Shown here one piece after another: positions 29,360-38,456 of a stretch of DNA of 64,000 bases (positions within the stretch are counted from its first letter, which is position 1; each line of letters opens with the position of its first letter). Where the stretch lies: the NCBI RefSeq assembly GCF_034008315.1, contig NZ_CP125377.1, positions 5,830,501 to 5,894,500 of the forward strand, in the 5' to 3' direction. This stretch comes from Pseudomonas sp. P8_241. Lineage in GTDB: Bacteria; Pseudomonadota; Gammaproteobacteria; Pseudomonadales; Pseudomonadaceae. Position numbers and translations under genes: made by a program. Under the pieces are notes generated by a model, which did no database searches, was not told the origin of the DNA, and saw only the letters and a program-made list of their open reading frames with translations.

Positions 29360-31078
29360 ATGCGCCCACTTGCACTGCTTGCCTTGACCCTGCTGCTCAC
29401 CGCTTGCGGAGACGGCGAATCGCCATTACCCCCCGATGCTCGCCTGCCGGACGGCGGACGTTATCGCGGCGATCTGGTCGACGGCATGCTGCAAGGCCAA
29501 GGTCGCATCGACTACCCGAATGGTAGCTGGTACGCCGGCGAATTCGACAAGGGCCAGTGGCATGGCCAGGGCGAATGGCACGGCAGTAACGGCGAGGTCT
29601 ATCGCGGTCAGTTCAATCAGGGACTGTTCGACGGCCAGGGCACTTTGACCACCAGCGCCAGCAGTTACAGTGGCGGTTTCAAAGCCGGCCGACGCTCGGG
29701 CGAAGGGACCCTCAAAGAAAACGGCATGAGTTATCGCGGCGAATTCAAAGCCGATCAGTATTCAGGCCTGGGTCGCCTCGAACTCGATGACGGCAGTTCC
29801 TACCAGGGCCAATTCGCCCACGGCAAACCCAACGGCGAAGGCCAGCGCGGCGACGCCAGCGGCAACCAGTTCACCGGTCACTTCGTCGACGGCCAACTGG
29901 AAGGCAACGGGACTTTCAACAGTGCCGACGGCGACATCTACATCGGCGCCTTCAAGAACAACCAATTGCACGGCAAAGGTCGTTACGAAAACGCGGACGG
30001 CGATGTCTGGCTGGGCCAGTTCAAGGAAGGCTCGCTCAATGGCAAGGGCGAATTGATTGGCGCGGACGGCAGTCACTACATCGGTCAGTTCAACGACTGG
30101 CGTTTCAGCGGCCAAGGCCGATTGAACCTGGCGGACGGTAGCTTCTACACCGGACAATTCGACAACGACAGCTATCAGGGCCACGGCACGTTGGTGCTGA
30201 CGGACGGGACTGTACTGAGTGGAACGTGGGTCAACGGCCAGCGCGTACGGGACTCTGCGGGCAAATTGTTGCCCGATACGCTGGAGCTTGGCCTGCTGGC
30301 CCAGGGGCGCTTGCTCGAAGAAGCGCTGGCCAACGTTCCAGCCTCGACCCCCGCCGTTGAACTCTACTCATTGACCCTTGCCGGTGACGGCAAGCAAAGC
30401 GTGTTCCTGCGCGAGTCGGATTATGTCGCCAACATGCTCGCCAGCCGCTTTGGCGCCTACGGCCAGATCCGTCTGGTCAACCACCGCGACCACCTTGGCG
30501 ACCGCCCGATGGCCACTCGGGAAAACCTGCGCCGCGCCGCCTTGACCCTGGCTGAACGCAGTGGCCCGGAAGACCTGATCTTCCTTTACCTGACCAGCCA
30601 CGGCACCAGCGAACACGAACTGGTGCTCGATCAACCGCGTATGGAACTGGCCGATCTGCCGGCCGACGAAATGGCCGCGGTCCTCGCCCCGCTGAAAAAT
30701 CGGGACAAGGTGATCGTAATCTCGTCCTGCTATTCCGGCGGTTTCATCCCGGCCCTCAAGGATGAACGGACCTTGATCATGACGGCCTCGCGGGCCGACC
30801 GGGTTTCCTTCGGCTGCTCGGAGGAAGCCAATTTCACTTACTTCGGCGATGCCCTGTTCTCCCAGGCATTGAACCAGACCGATGACCTGGAACAGGCCTT
30901 CAAACTCGCCAAGGCCACCGTTGCCGAACGCGAACTGGCGGACGGTTTCGAAGCATCGGAACCACAGATCTGGGCACCGAAAACCGTCCTCTCGCACTGG
31001 CAGCTGTTACGTAAGCAGCAGGCACGAAAAGCCTTACAAAGTGCCTTGATCAACGGCAAGCCTGCAAACAACAACTAA
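29360..31078 (+). CDS. MORN-repeat lipoprotein with caspase-like (C13) peptidase domain
   Basis: A 572-residue lipoprotein with lipobox LLTAC (Cys16). Residues about 30-300 hold about eleven or twelve MORN-type repeats of 23 residues (pattern G-x-Y-x-G-x-F-x3-x2-G-x-G). Residues about 335-540 form a caspase/legumain-like domain: the His in YLTSHGT (H414) and the Cys in ISSCYSGGF (C457) are the expected dyad of peptidase family C13. The lipoprotein signal puts the protease outside the cytoplasm. The substrate is unknown; asparaginyl specificity, as in legumain, is only a family guess. It is a single-gene unit with its own promoter region. Confidence 0.9.
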   Translation: MRPLALLALTLLLTACGDGESPLPPDARLPDGGRYRGDLVDGMLQGQGRIDYPNGSWYAGEFDKGQWHGQGEWHGSNGEVYRGQFNQGLFDGQGTLTTSASSYSGGFKAGRRSGEGTLKENGMSYRGEFKADQYSGLGRLELDDGSSYQGQFAHGKPNGEGQRGDASGNQFTGHFVDGQLEGNGTFNSADGDIYIGAFKNNQLHGKGRYENADGDVWLGQFKEGSLNGKGELIGADGSHYIGQFNDWRFSGQGRLNLADGSFYTGQFDNDSYQGHGTLVLTDGTVLSGTWVNGQRVRDSAGKLLPDTLELGLLAQGRLLEEALANVPASTPAVELYSLTLAGDGKQSVFLRESDYVANMLASRFGAYGQIRLVNHRDHLGDRPMATRENLRRAALTLAERSGPEDLIFLYLTSHGTSEHELVLDQPRMELADLPADEMAAVLAPLKNRDKVIVISSCYSGGFIPALKDERTLIMTASRADRVSFGCSEEANFTYFGDALFSQALNQTDDLEQAFKLAKATVAERELADGFEASEPQIWAPKTVLSHWQLLRKQQARKALQSALINGKPANNN

Positions 31079-31105
31079 GCTGAACAGTATCAAGGGAGAA
31101 ACACT

Positions 31106-31747
31106 ATGTACTTGACGCCTCAGCACGTATTGCTTGCCGGAGCTACCGGTTTGACCGGTGAGCACCTGCTTGATCGCCTGCTTAACGAGCCCACGATCAG
31201 CCGGGTATTGGCGCCTTCGCGCCGGCCACTGGCCAAGCATCCGCATCTGGAAAACCCGGTAGGGGACCCAACGGTTTTTCTGCCGCAACTGAACGGCCGC
31301 GTCGACATTGCCTATTGCTGCCTGGGCACCACTATCAAGCAAGCCGGCTCGGAAGAAGCGTTCCGCGCGGTGGATCTGGACATGGTGGTGGCCTTTGCCA
31401 AACGCGCACGGGAGATGGGCGCACGGCATCTGATTGTGATCAGTGCGCTGGGAGCCGATCGCAGATCTTCGATTTTCTACAACCGGGTCAAAGGCGAGAT
31501 GGAGCACGCATTACGCGCGCAGGACTGGCCACAACTGACCATCTGCCGCCCCTCGCTGCTGCTGGGCGAGCGCACTCAACCACGCTTGGGCGAGAAAGTT
31601 GCCGGCCCCTTGTCGCGGCTGATCCCCGGTAAATACCACGGCATCGAAGCCTGCCAACTGGCCCGCGCGATGTGGCGTCTGGCGCTGGAAGAACAGGACG
31701 GCGTGCGGGTTGTCGAGTCGGATGAGTTGCGCAAATTAGGCAAGTAG
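31106..31747 (+). CDS. Atypical SDR-family NAD(P)-binding protein
   Basis: A 213-residue Rossmann-fold protein. The glycine motif [11 protein letters not shown] is near residues 11-21; [26 protein letters not shown] is visible in pieces and resembles the HTATIP2/YfcH-like atypical SDR group with a Y-x3-K motif (Y-NRV-K). AGGGAGAA precedes the ATG. It starts 27 bases after the MORN-caspase gene and may be co-transcribed. The substrate is unknown. Confidence 0.85.
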   Translation: MYLTPQHVLLAGATGLTGEHLLDRLLNEPTISRVLAPSRRPLAKHPHLENPVGDPTVFLPQLNGRVDIAYCCLGTTIKQAGSEEAFRAVDLDMVVAFAKRAREMGARHLIVISALGADRRSSIFYNRVKGEMEHALRAQDWPQLTICRPSLLLGERTQPRLGEKVAGPLSRLIPGKYHGIEACQLARAMWRLALEEQDGVRVVESDELRKLGK

Positions 31748-31751
31748 GTTC

Positions 31752-31820
31752 AAAAGATCGCAGCCGTCGGCAGCTCCTGCTCAATCATCTGTAGGAGCTG
31801 CCGAAGGCTGCGATCTTTTG
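31752..31820. repeat. REP pair, head-to-head
   Basis: Arms 31752-31780 (AAAAGATCGCAGCCGTCGGC then AGCTCCTGC) and 31790-31820 (TGTAGGAGCTGCCGAAGGCT then GCGATCTTTTG) flank a short loop. It lies between the convergent SDR-like and YceK-type genes and is suited to ending both transcripts. Confidence 0.9.
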
Positions 31821-31823
31821 TTT

Positions 31824-32108
31824 TTACAACCCGCCCGTGGCCTGAAAGCTGACACCCAAGACCGTCAACAACGACAGCGGCAACAGTAGCGTGTCGAGCA
31901 AAGCGCTGGCCGGCAGGTCGACTCCGGGATAACTCGGCGCCTCGGCACCGAAACGGTCCATGGCGCAGCAACCCCCCTTCAACGCATACAAATCCAGACG
32001 CGTTCCCGAGTACACCACCGGCGCCCCCGGCTTGGCCGCATCCAGCGTTCGCACCGTGGCGCAACCGGTCAGTTGCAACACCAGCACCATCACCAACAGC
32101 TTATTCAT
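31824..32108 (-). CDS. YceK/YidQ-type lipoprotein
   Basis: A 94-residue lipoprotein with lipobox LTGC (about Cys16) and the family pattern [17 protein letters not shown], then a hydrophobic C-terminal segment [16 protein letters not shown]. This is the DUF1375/YceK architecture, found in many gammaproteobacteria with no assigned function. Its start overlaps the ubiX stop by a few bases, so it is the last gene of the mpl-ubiX unit. Confidence 0.88.
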   Translation of the reverse strand: MNKLLVMVLVLQLTGCATVRTLDAAKPGAPVVYSGTRLDLYALKGGCCAMDRFGAEAPSYPGVDLPASALLDTLLLPLSLLTVLGVSFQATGGL

Positions 32109-32733
32109 CGCTGGTCAGATGATGCTCGCCCCAGCGCGGCAGCATGTCCTGGGGAATATTCAGCAGATTGAGAATCCGTGCGACGACGAAGTCGATCAAA
32201 TCGTCGATGGTTTGCGGCTGATGATAGAAGCCCGGTGACGCCGGCAAAATCGTCACGCCCATGTTCGACAACTTGAGCATGTTCTCAAGGTGAATGCTCG
32301 AATACGGCGCTTCACGAGGGACCAGGATCAACGGGCGACGCTCCTTGAGCGTCACGTCAGCGGCCCGTTCGATCAGGTTGTTGCAAGCGCCGGTAGCGAT
32401 GGCCGACAAGGTGCCCGTGGAACACGGCACCACTACCATCGCCGCTGGAGAGCCGGAACCCGAAGCCACCGGCGACATCCAGTCTTCCTTGCCATACACG
32501 CGTATCTGCCCGGCGGCGGCGCCGGTGTATTCGGTCAGGAATGCCTGCATCATCTGCGGTTTGGCCGGCAGCGTGACGTCGGTTTCGGTGGCCATCACCA
32601 ATTGCGCAGCCTTGGAGATCAGGAAGTGCACTTCCCGATCCTCTCGCACCAGACAGTCGAGCAGGCGCAAACCGTATTGAGCGCCCGAAGCGCCGGTCAT
32701 CGCCAGCGTAATGCGGTCCGGGCCGTTGTTCAT
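32101..32733 (-). CDS. ubiX: Flavin prenyltransferase UbiX
   Basis: A 210-residue enzyme that makes the prenylated FMN cofactor of the UbiD decarboxylase in ubiquinone synthesis. The flavodoxin-like fold starts with [34 protein letters not shown] and [16 protein letters not shown] are family landmarks. I chose ATG 32733 because it overlaps the mpl stop by four bases (ATGA) and gives standard length; a longer frame upstream lies inside mpl. Confidence 0.96.
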   Translation of the reverse strand: MNNGPDRITLAMTGASGAQYGLRLLDCLVREDREVHFLISKAAQLVMATETDVTLPAKPQMMQAFLTEYTGAAAGQIRVYGKEDWMSPVASGSGSPAAMVVVPCSTGTLSAIATGACNNLIERAADVTLKERRPLILVPREAPYSSIHLENMLKLSNMGVTILPASPGFYHQPQTIDDLIDFVVARILNLLNIPQDMLPRWGEHHLTSDE

Positions 32734-34079
32734 TTCAGCGCCTCGGCGAGTTTGCCGTGCAGGCCGCCGAAGCCGCCATTGCTCATGATCACCACGTGGG
32801 TGCCCGGCTGCGCCTGACTCTTCACACGCTCGATGATGCCTTCCAGCGAATCGCTGACAATCGACGGCACGGTGCACAGGGCCGCAGTGCCCGCCAGGTC
32901 CCAGCCGAGATTGGCCGGTGCGTACCAGATCACCTGATCGGCATCGACCACGCTTTCCGGCAATCCGTCACGGTGTGCGCCAAGCTTCATGGAGTTGGAG
33001 CGCGGCTCGATGATTGCGATCAACGGTGCATCACCAATGCGTTTACGCAGGCCATCCAGCGTGGTGGCAATGGCCGTCGGGTGGTGAGCGAAGTCGTCAT
33101 AAATGGTGATACCACGGACTTCCGCGACTTTCTCCATCCGGCGTTTCACGCTTTTGAAGGCGCTCAAGGCGGCGATGCCCATGGACGGAACCACACCAAC
33201 GTGGCGTGCGGCAGCCAGGGTCGCCAAGGCGTTGGCAACGTTGTGCTGGCCAGTCATGTCCCACTCGACCACGCCTTGGGCGACGCCTTCGAACATCACT
33301 TCGAACTTCGAGCCATCTTCGCTGAGCAACTTGACCTGCCACTGACCGCCGGCACCCGTGGTTTGCACCGGAGTCCAGCAACCCATCTCAATGACCCGCT
33401 GCAACGCGGGTTCGGTGGTCGGGTGAATCACCAGGCCTTCGCTCGGGATGGTCCGCACCAGGTGATGGAACTGCCGTTCGATGGCCGGCAGGTCCGGGAA
33501 AATGTCAGCGTGGTCGAATTCAAGGTTGTTCAGGATTGCCGTGCGTGGACGGTAGTGAACGAATTTGGAACGCTTGTCGAAGAACGCGCTGTCGTATTCA
33601 TCGGCCTCGATAACGAAAAACGGCGTATCACCAAGACGCGCCGACACCGAGAAATTCTGCGGCACGCCGCCGATCAGGAAGCCGGGGCTCATACCTGCGT
33701 GTTCCAGCACCCAGGCGAGCATGCTGCTGGTGGTGGTTTTGCCATGCGTACCGGCAACCGCCAGCACCCAACGACCTTGCAGCACGTGATCGGCCAGCCA
33801 TTGCGGACCTGAAACATAAGGCAGGCCTTTGTTCAGAACATACTCAACGGCCGGATTACCCCGGGACATGGCGTTACCGATCACCACCAGATCAGGGGCC
33901 GGATCCAGTTGCGCCGGGTCGTAGCCTTGGGTCAGTTCAATCCCCTGAGCCTCCAGCTGAGTGCTCATCGGCGGATAGACGTTGGCATCGGAGCCCGTCA
34001 CGTGATGACCCAGCTCTTTGGCCAGAACCGCCATCGAGCCCATGAAAGTCCCGCAGATACCCAGAATATGAATGTGCAT
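32730..34079 (-). CDS. mpl: UDP-MurNAc tripeptide ligase (murein recycling)
   Basis: A 449-residue Mur-ligase family enzyme that joins recycled L-Ala-gamma-D-Glu-meso-DAP to UDP-MurNAc. It starts [17 protein letters not shown]; the ATP loop is [12 protein letters not shown] and [15 protein letters not shown] lies in the C-terminal domain. This gene, ldcA and the lytic transglycosylases of the window belong to the same recycling pathway. I chose ATG 34079; upstream codons do not fit the family. It overlaps ubiX by four bases. Confidence 0.96.
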   Translation of the reverse strand: MHIHILGICGTFMGSMAVLAKELGHHVTGSDANVYPPMSTQLEAQGIELTQGYDPAQLDPAPDLVVIGNAMSRGNPAVEYVLNKGLPYVSGPQWLADHVLQGRWVLAVAGTHGKTTTSSMLAWVLEHAGMSPGFLIGGVPQNFSVSARLGDTPFFVIEADEYDSAFFDKRSKFVHYRPRTAILNNLEFDHADIFPDLPAIERQFHHLVRTIPSEGLVIHPTTEPALQRVIEMGCWTPVQTTGAGGQWQVKLLSEDGSKFEVMFEGVAQGVVEWDMTGQHNVANALATLAAARHVGVVPSMGIAALSAFKSVKRRMEKVAEVRGITIYDDFAHHPTAIATTLDGLRKRIGDAPLIAIIEPRSNSMKLGAHRDGLPESVVDADQVIWYAPANLGWDLAGTAALCTVPSIVSDSLEGIIERVKSQAQPGTHVVIMSNGGFGGLHGKLAEALK

Positions 34080-34161
34080 AGTCGACCTCGTAAAACATGG
34101 CCGCAGGTTAGCGTAGGGAGGGGAAAATCGCACCTTTGTTTCGATTGTGCTCAGTGCAAAA

Positions 34162-34230
34162 CCTGTAGGAGCCGGCTTGCTGGCGAAGCAATCTCAAGAT
34201 CGCCTTCGCCAGCAAGCCGGCTCCTACAGG
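34162..34230. repeat. Second-type REP inverted repeat, perfect
   Basis: CCTGTAGGAGCCGGCTTGCT plus GGCGAAG (34162-34188) is a perfect inverted copy of 34204-34230, 27 bases per arm and a 15-base loop. The GTAGGAG start is shared with the main REP family but the body (CCGGCTTGCTGGCGAAG) differs. It lies between mpl and the sigma-54 activator gene. Confidence 0.9.
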
Positions 34231-34242
34231 TCGTCGTGGCAA

Positions 34243-36153
34243 TTAGCGGGCAATACCATGTTTGCGCAGCTTGCGATAAAGGGTATTTCGGCTAACCCCC
34301 AATTGCTCAGCCGTATGCGTCATGTGCCACCGCGTATGCTCCAGCGCATTCAACAGCGCCAGCCTCTCGGCATCTTCCAGCGGATATTCGCAAGGTTCAT
34401 CAACCGCGTGTTCAGCCGGTCGCGCCTGACGAATCATTACCGGTAAATCTTCCAGTCCGATCCGCCCGTTCTCACAAAGCGCGGTCAACGTACGCAGTAC
34501 ATTTCGCATCTGCCGCACGTTGCCCGGCCAGGCAAACCCAAGCAACGCCTCACGAGCGGCTGTGTCGATCAATACGGTTTCCCCGCCCGCCTCCTGAGCT
34601 AGCAAAAAATCGAGCAGTCGGGATTTGTCACTGCGTTCACGCAGCGCGGGCAACGCAATCTCCAAACCATTGAGGCGGTAATACAAGTCCTCGCGGAAAC
34701 CACCGTCCTGCACCCGCGCCAGCAAATCTCTGTGCGTTGCGCTGATGATCCGTACGTCCACCGATTCCGGCTCCCCACCAATCGGCACCACCTGACGATC
34801 CTCCAGCACCCGCAACAGCCGCGTTTGCATGGCCAGCGGCATATCGCCGATTTCGTCGAGGAACAACGTCCCGCCATCGGCCTGCTGCAACTTGCCGCGC
34901 ATGCCTTCCTTGCGTGCACCGGTAAAGCTGCCACCGCGATAACCGAATAGTTCACTCTCGATCAGACTTTCAGGGATGGCTGCACAGTTGAGGGCGACAA
35001 AGGCTTTTTGCGCCCGCTGGCTGGCCTGATGCACGGCTTTGGCGAACGCTTCCTTGCCCGACCCGGTTTCACCATTGACCAGCAGCGGCACATCCCGCTC
35101 GTAAACCCGCAAGGCCTTGCGAAAGCTTTCTTGTAGCGACGAATCCCCAAGACAAATACCGGACGTACCTGCCTGCGCCTCAACCAGCGGCCGCTGCACC
35201 AACGGAGCCTGAATGCGACGGGGTTGCCCACGCAAGACGGCAAACAAACTGCGCCCGTCACGGGTGCGCAGTGGCCAGCTGGCGTTGGCATCGATGCTGG
35301 CGCGACCGAGCAATTCATCCAGCGAGCAATCGAAAAACGCCTCCACCGGATGACCCAGCAAGCCGCTGCGAATATGCCCCAGCAGGTTCAGCGCGCTCTG
35401 ATTGACCGCGCTGATGCGTCCTTCCCCGTCAAACGCCAGCAACCCTTCACTGAACAAACCGACAGATTCGGCCTGCAAGTGAAAACGCAATAACCAGTGA
35501 TTGTCGAAGCTGCGCAGAAAGTAGCAACTCTCGATCATCTTCGCCGACAGATTGACCAGCGCCATGGTGTGGAACTGGCTTTGCCGCGAGACATCCCGGC
35601 GGGCCGAGGAAACGTCCAGAACAGCGAGCAATTCGCCATGGGGATCGAAAACAGGACTCGCCGAACAGGTCAAGCCAGTGTGGCGACCGCGAAAATGCTC
35701 ATCTTGATGGATAGTCAGCGACTGGCGCTCCACCAGGCAGGTGCCGATACCGTTGGTACCTTCGCAGGACTCACTCCAGTCAGCGCCCAGCCAGAGACCG
35801 GCGCGCTCGAAGATCTGGCGTTCGGCCGGGGCCGTCACACAGTTGAGAATCACGCCCCGGGCATCGGTCAACAGCACCGCATGTCCGGCACCTGAGAGCT
35901 GTTGATGCAGGCTGGTCATTTCATTGCCGGCGATGTGCAGCACTTGCTGCAACCGTTCGCGACTTTCGAGGACGCGGCCATGTTCCAGCACCGTAGGCGC
36001 CATGGTCAGGGCCGGGTCGAGGCGATAATCCTCAAGGCAGCGCAGCCAGGAACGGGCGATTGACGGATCGCTGCCAGGCCCCTGCGAATGGGCTTTACCC
36101 TGGGTCACGGTCAACACCTGGCGAGCATGTCGACTCAAATGGTTGTCGTGCAT
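34243..36153 (-). CDS. Sigma-54-dependent activator (AcoR/EatR type)
   Basis: A 636-residue enhancer-binding protein. An N-terminal GAF-containing sensor region (about residues 60-200) and a PAS-like segment (about 215-300) precede the AAA+ domain: Walker A GETGSGKE from residue 361, GSFTGA near 407 and LFLDEIGD. A Fis-type helix-turn-helix ends the protein ([19 protein letters not shown]). The AcoR family activates aldehyde/acetoin pathways; in P. aeruginosa the syntenic gene governs ethanolamine use. It is divergent from the aldehyde dehydrogenase, whose promoter has a -24/-12 box, so that gene is the likely target. Confidence 0.92.
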   Translation of the reverse strand: MHDNHLSRHARQVLTVTQGKAHSQGPGSDPSIARSWLRCLEDYRLDPALTMAPTVLEHGRVLESRERLQQVLHIAGNEMTSLHQQLSGAGHAVLLTDARGVILNCVTAPAERQIFERAGLWLGADWSESCEGTNGIGTCLVERQSLTIHQDEHFRGRHTGLTCSASPVFDPHGELLAVLDVSSARRDVSRQSQFHTMALVNLSAKMIESCYFLRSFDNHWLLRFHLQAESVGLFSEGLLAFDGEGRISAVNQSALNLLGHIRSGLLGHPVEAFFDCSLDELLGRASIDANASWPLRTRDGRSLFAVLRGQPRRIQAPLVQRPLVEAQAGTSGICLGDSSLQESFRKALRVYERDVPLLVNGETGSGKEAFAKAVHQASQRAQKAFVALNCAAIPESLIESELFGYRGGSFTGARKEGMRGKLQQADGGTLFLDEIGDMPLAMQTRLLRVLEDRQVVPIGGEPESVDVRIISATHRDLLARVQDGGFREDLYYRLNGLEIALPALRERSDKSRLLDFLLAQEAGGETVLIDTAAREALLGFAWPGNVRQMRNVLRTLTALCENGRIGLEDLPVMIRQARPAEHAVDEPCEYPLEDAERLALLNALEHTRWHMTHTAEQLGVSRNTLYRKLRKHGIAR

Positions 36154-36188
36154 TTTCTTATTATTCTCCCCGAAAAGTCCTACTCAGC

Positions 36189-36267
36189 GTAGGAGCTGCC
36201 GAAGGCTGCGATCTTTTTGATGTTGATTTTTCAATCCATAAAATCGCAGCCTTCGGCAGCTCCTACA
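36189..36267. repeat. REP pair, tail-to-tail
   Basis: GTAGGAGCTGCCGAAGGCTG plus CGATCTTTTT (36189-36218) faces AAAATCGCAGCCTTCGGCAG plus CTCCTACA (36240-36267). It lies in the divergent gap upstream of both the activator and aldehyde dehydrogenase genes. Confidence 0.9.
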
Positions 36268-36359
36268 GCTTGTCTCTGCAGCGATGGCCCGAGCATCCTC
36301 CAGCCTGACCTGCATTGCAATGCTGGTAAGACCGATCAGTCACGAGCTGTGCCATTAGC

Positions 36360-36386
36360 GGTACAAAGTGTCACATCACCTGTACC
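36360..36386. promoter_or_regulatory. Candidate activator-binding palindrome
   Basis: GGTACA (36360-36365) and TGTACC (36381-36386) form a 6-base inverted repeat with 15 bases between, about 76-100 bases upstream of the -24 element. This is the usual place for an enhancer site of a sigma-54 activator. Binding is inferred from position and symmetry only. Confidence 0.4.
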
Positions 36387-36461
36387 AAAAGCGTCACAAG
36401 CGTACTCCATCCGTCCGACAAAAACGTTGCAAGGCCTTGATCTTCCTGACCTGCACGGCAC

Positions 36462-36477
36462 TGGCCCGCCCCTTGCT
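36462..36477 (+). promoter_or_regulatory. Sigma-54 (-24/-12) promoter
   Basis: TGGCCCGCCCCTTGCT has GG and GC spaced by exactly ten bases, matching the TGGCAC-N5-TTGCT consensus closely. It lies 65 bases before the aldehyde dehydrogenase ATG and next to a divergent gene for a sigma-54 activator, which supports the call. Confidence 0.85.
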
Positions 36478-36541
36478 CTACGCTTATACCAAGCGCACAT
36501 GCGCGCCTCCCTAATAAGCACAAAAGCCAGGAGAAACCACC

Positions 36542-38062
36542 ATGCGTTACGCTCACCCCGGTACTGAAGGCGCTATCGTTTCGTTCAAAGCCAAATACGG
36601 TAACTACATCGGCGGCGAGTTCGTCGCGCCTGTCAAAGGTCAGTACTTCACCAATACCTCGCCAGTGAATGGCCAACCGATTGCCGAATTCCCGCGCTCC
36701 ACGGCCGAAGACATCGACAAGGCCCTGGACGCCGCCCACGCCGCTGCAGATGCCTGGGGCGCCACGTCCGCTCAGGCGCGTTCACTGGTGCTGCTGAAAA
36801 TCGCCGACCGCATCGAGCAAAATCTCGAACTGCTGGCCATCACCGAATCCTGGGACAACGGCAAAGCCGTTCGCGAAACCCTGAACGCCGACATCCCGCT
36901 GGCTGCCGACCACTTCCGCTACTTCGCCGGTTGCATCCGCGCCCAGGAAGGCAGCGCTGCCGAGATCGACGGCAACACCGTGGCTTATCACATCCATGAA
37001 CCACTGGGCGTGGTCGGGCAGATCATCCCGTGGAACTTCCCGATCCTGATGGCCGCCTGGAAACTTGCCCCGGCCCTGGCTGCCGGTAACTGCGTAGTGC
37101 TCAAGCCTGCCGAACAAACCCCGCTGGGCATCACCGTACTGGTTGAACTGATCGGCGACCTGCTGCCACCCGGCGTACTGAACATCGTACAAGGCTTCGG
37201 CAAAGAAGCCGGCGAGGCCCTGGCAACCAGCAAACGCATCGCCAAGATTGCCTTTACTGGTTCGACCCCGGTCGGCTCGCACATCATGAAATGCGCAGCG
37301 GAAAACATCATTCCGTCCACCGTGGAGCTGGGTGGAAAATCGCCGAACATCTTCTTCGAAGACATCATGAAGGCCGAACCGTCTTTCATCGAAAAAGCCG
37401 CCGAAGGCCTGGTACTGGCGTTCTTCAACCAGGGTGAAGTCTGCACCTGCCCTTCCCGGGCGCTGGTGCAAGAGTCGATCTACGACGAATTCATGGCCGT
37501 CGTAATGAAGAAAGTCCTGCAAATCAAACGTGGCGACCCGTTGGACACCGACACCATGGTCGGCGCCCAGGCGTCCGAACAGCAATTCGACAAAATCCTT
37601 TCATACCTGGAAATCGCCAAGGGTGAAGGGGCCGAGCTGCTGACCGGTGGCAAGGTGGAAAAACTCGAGGGCAACCTGGCGAGCGGCTATTACATCCAGC
37701 CAACCCTGCTCAAGGGCACCAACAAAATGCGTGTATTCCAGGAAGAAATCTTCGGCCCGGTGGTGAGTATCACCACCTTCAAGGACGAAGCCGAAGCCCT
37801 GGCCATCGCCAACGACACCGAGTTCGGCCTCGGCGCCGGCCTCTGGACCCGCGACATCAACCGCGCCTACCGCATGGGCCGCGCCATCAAGGCCGGTCGT
37901 GTGTGGACCAACTGCTACCACCTGTACCCGGCGCATGCCGCGTTCGGTGGCTACAAAAAGTCCGGCGTCGGCCGAGAAACCCACAAGATGATGCTCGACC
38001 ACTATCAGCAAACCAAAAACCTGCTGGTGAGCTACGACATCAATCCGCTGGGCTTCTTCTGA
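36542..38062 (+). CDS. exaC: NAD+-dependent aldehyde dehydrogenase
   Basis: A 506-residue ALDH of the ExaC/AcoD group that oxidises acetaldehyde to acetate. The catalytic Cys is C301 in NQGEVCTC, the general-base Glu is E262 in VELGGKSPN, and FTGSTPVG is the cofactor loop. AGGAGA precedes the ATG. Placed with eutBC, it would consume the acetaldehyde released from ethanolamine. It is preceded by the -24/-12 promoter, so expression should depend on RpoN and the divergent activator. Confidence 0.93.
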   Translation: MRYAHPGTEGAIVSFKAKYGNYIGGEFVAPVKGQYFTNTSPVNGQPIAEFPRSTAEDIDKALDAAHAAADAWGATSAQARSLVLLKIADRIEQNLELLAITESWDNGKAVRETLNADIPLAADHFRYFAGCIRAQEGSAAEIDGNTVAYHIHEPLGVVGQIIPWNFPILMAAWKLAPALAAGNCVVLKPAEQTPLGITVLVELIGDLLPPGVLNIVQGFGKEAGEALATSKRIAKIAFTGSTPVGSHIMKCAAENIIPSTVELGGKSPNIFFEDIMKAEPSFIEKAAEGLVLAFFNQGEVCTCPSRALVQESIYDEFMAVVMKKVLQIKRGDPLDTDTMVGAQASEQQFDKILSYLEIAKGEGAELLTGGKVEKLEGNLASGYYIQPTLLKGTNKMRVFQEEIFGPVVSITTFKDEAEALAIANDTEFGLGAGLWTRDINRAYRMGRAIKAGRVWTNCYHLYPAHAAFGGYKKSGVGRETHKMMLDHYQQTKNLLVSYDINPLGFF

Positions 38063-38456
38063 CCGAATAGCAGCCATTCGCCAGCAAGCCGACTCCTGCA
38101 AGATCGCGCAAAACCTGTAGGAGCTGGCTTGCCAGCGAAGCCCGCCACTAACACACAAGGCCAGACCGCTCCGGCGCGGTCTTTGCTTGCCCATCATTCA
38201 GTAATGCTCTTGACCGTCGGCCAGGCAGCGCTCCAGGGGCCCGCCGACGCTATGCACAGTCGAGATCACCGGCACCTGGAGAGTTGGCCGGTGTCTGCCT
38301 TGTTGAGGTGCATGAAGATCCAAAACGGGAACGGGTTCGCCCGTGAATGCGGTGTGTCATTGTGCATAAAAGCCTCTGGCAAATCGCATTCGCGAGCAGA
38401 CTCCAACGGAAATTCGCGAAGCAATCAATGCTTGTACACAACAGGAGCCCCGCCCC
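38063..38456. other. Gap between exaC and eutB with REP remnant
   Basis: A 394-base stretch without a credible gene. It starts with a second-type REP pair (38077-38140), contains a small stem ACGGG-TTCG-CCCGT near 38331-38343, and ends with AGGAG eight bases before the eutB ATG. In P. aeruginosa an ethanolamine transporter gene occupies this place; I see no remnant of one here. Confidence 0.6.
38077..38140. repeat. Second-type REP pair, imperfect, head-to-head
   Basis: TTCGCCAGCAAGCCGACTCC plus TGCA (38077-38100) is an imperfect inverted copy of CCTGTAGGAGCTGGCTTGCC plus AGCGAAG (38114-38140). It follows the exaC stop by 14 bases and probably ends or protects that transcript. Confidence 0.8.

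Larger units (their letters stand above)
36154..36541. other. Divergent regulatory region of the ethanolamine locus
   Basis: A 388-base non-coding stretch. It holds a tail-to-tail REP pair (36189-36267) near the activator gene, a GGTACA-N15-TGTACC inverted repeat (36360-36386), TGTCAC and GCGTCAC half-site-like words around 36369-36396, and the sigma-54 promoter (36462-36477). An AGGAGA ribosome site lies at about 36529. I see no open frame with coding character here. Confidence 0.7.

Noticed and set aside
29450..30230. A tandem DNA repeat with a 69-base period
   Set aside because: The periodicity comes from the 23-residue MORN repeats of the lipoprotein gene, and copies differ too much for a satellite or CRISPR.
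38063..38456. A decayed ethanolamine permease gene before eutB
   Set aside because: No stretch in any frame resembles a membrane transporter; the region looks like REP plus leader rather than a pseudogene.
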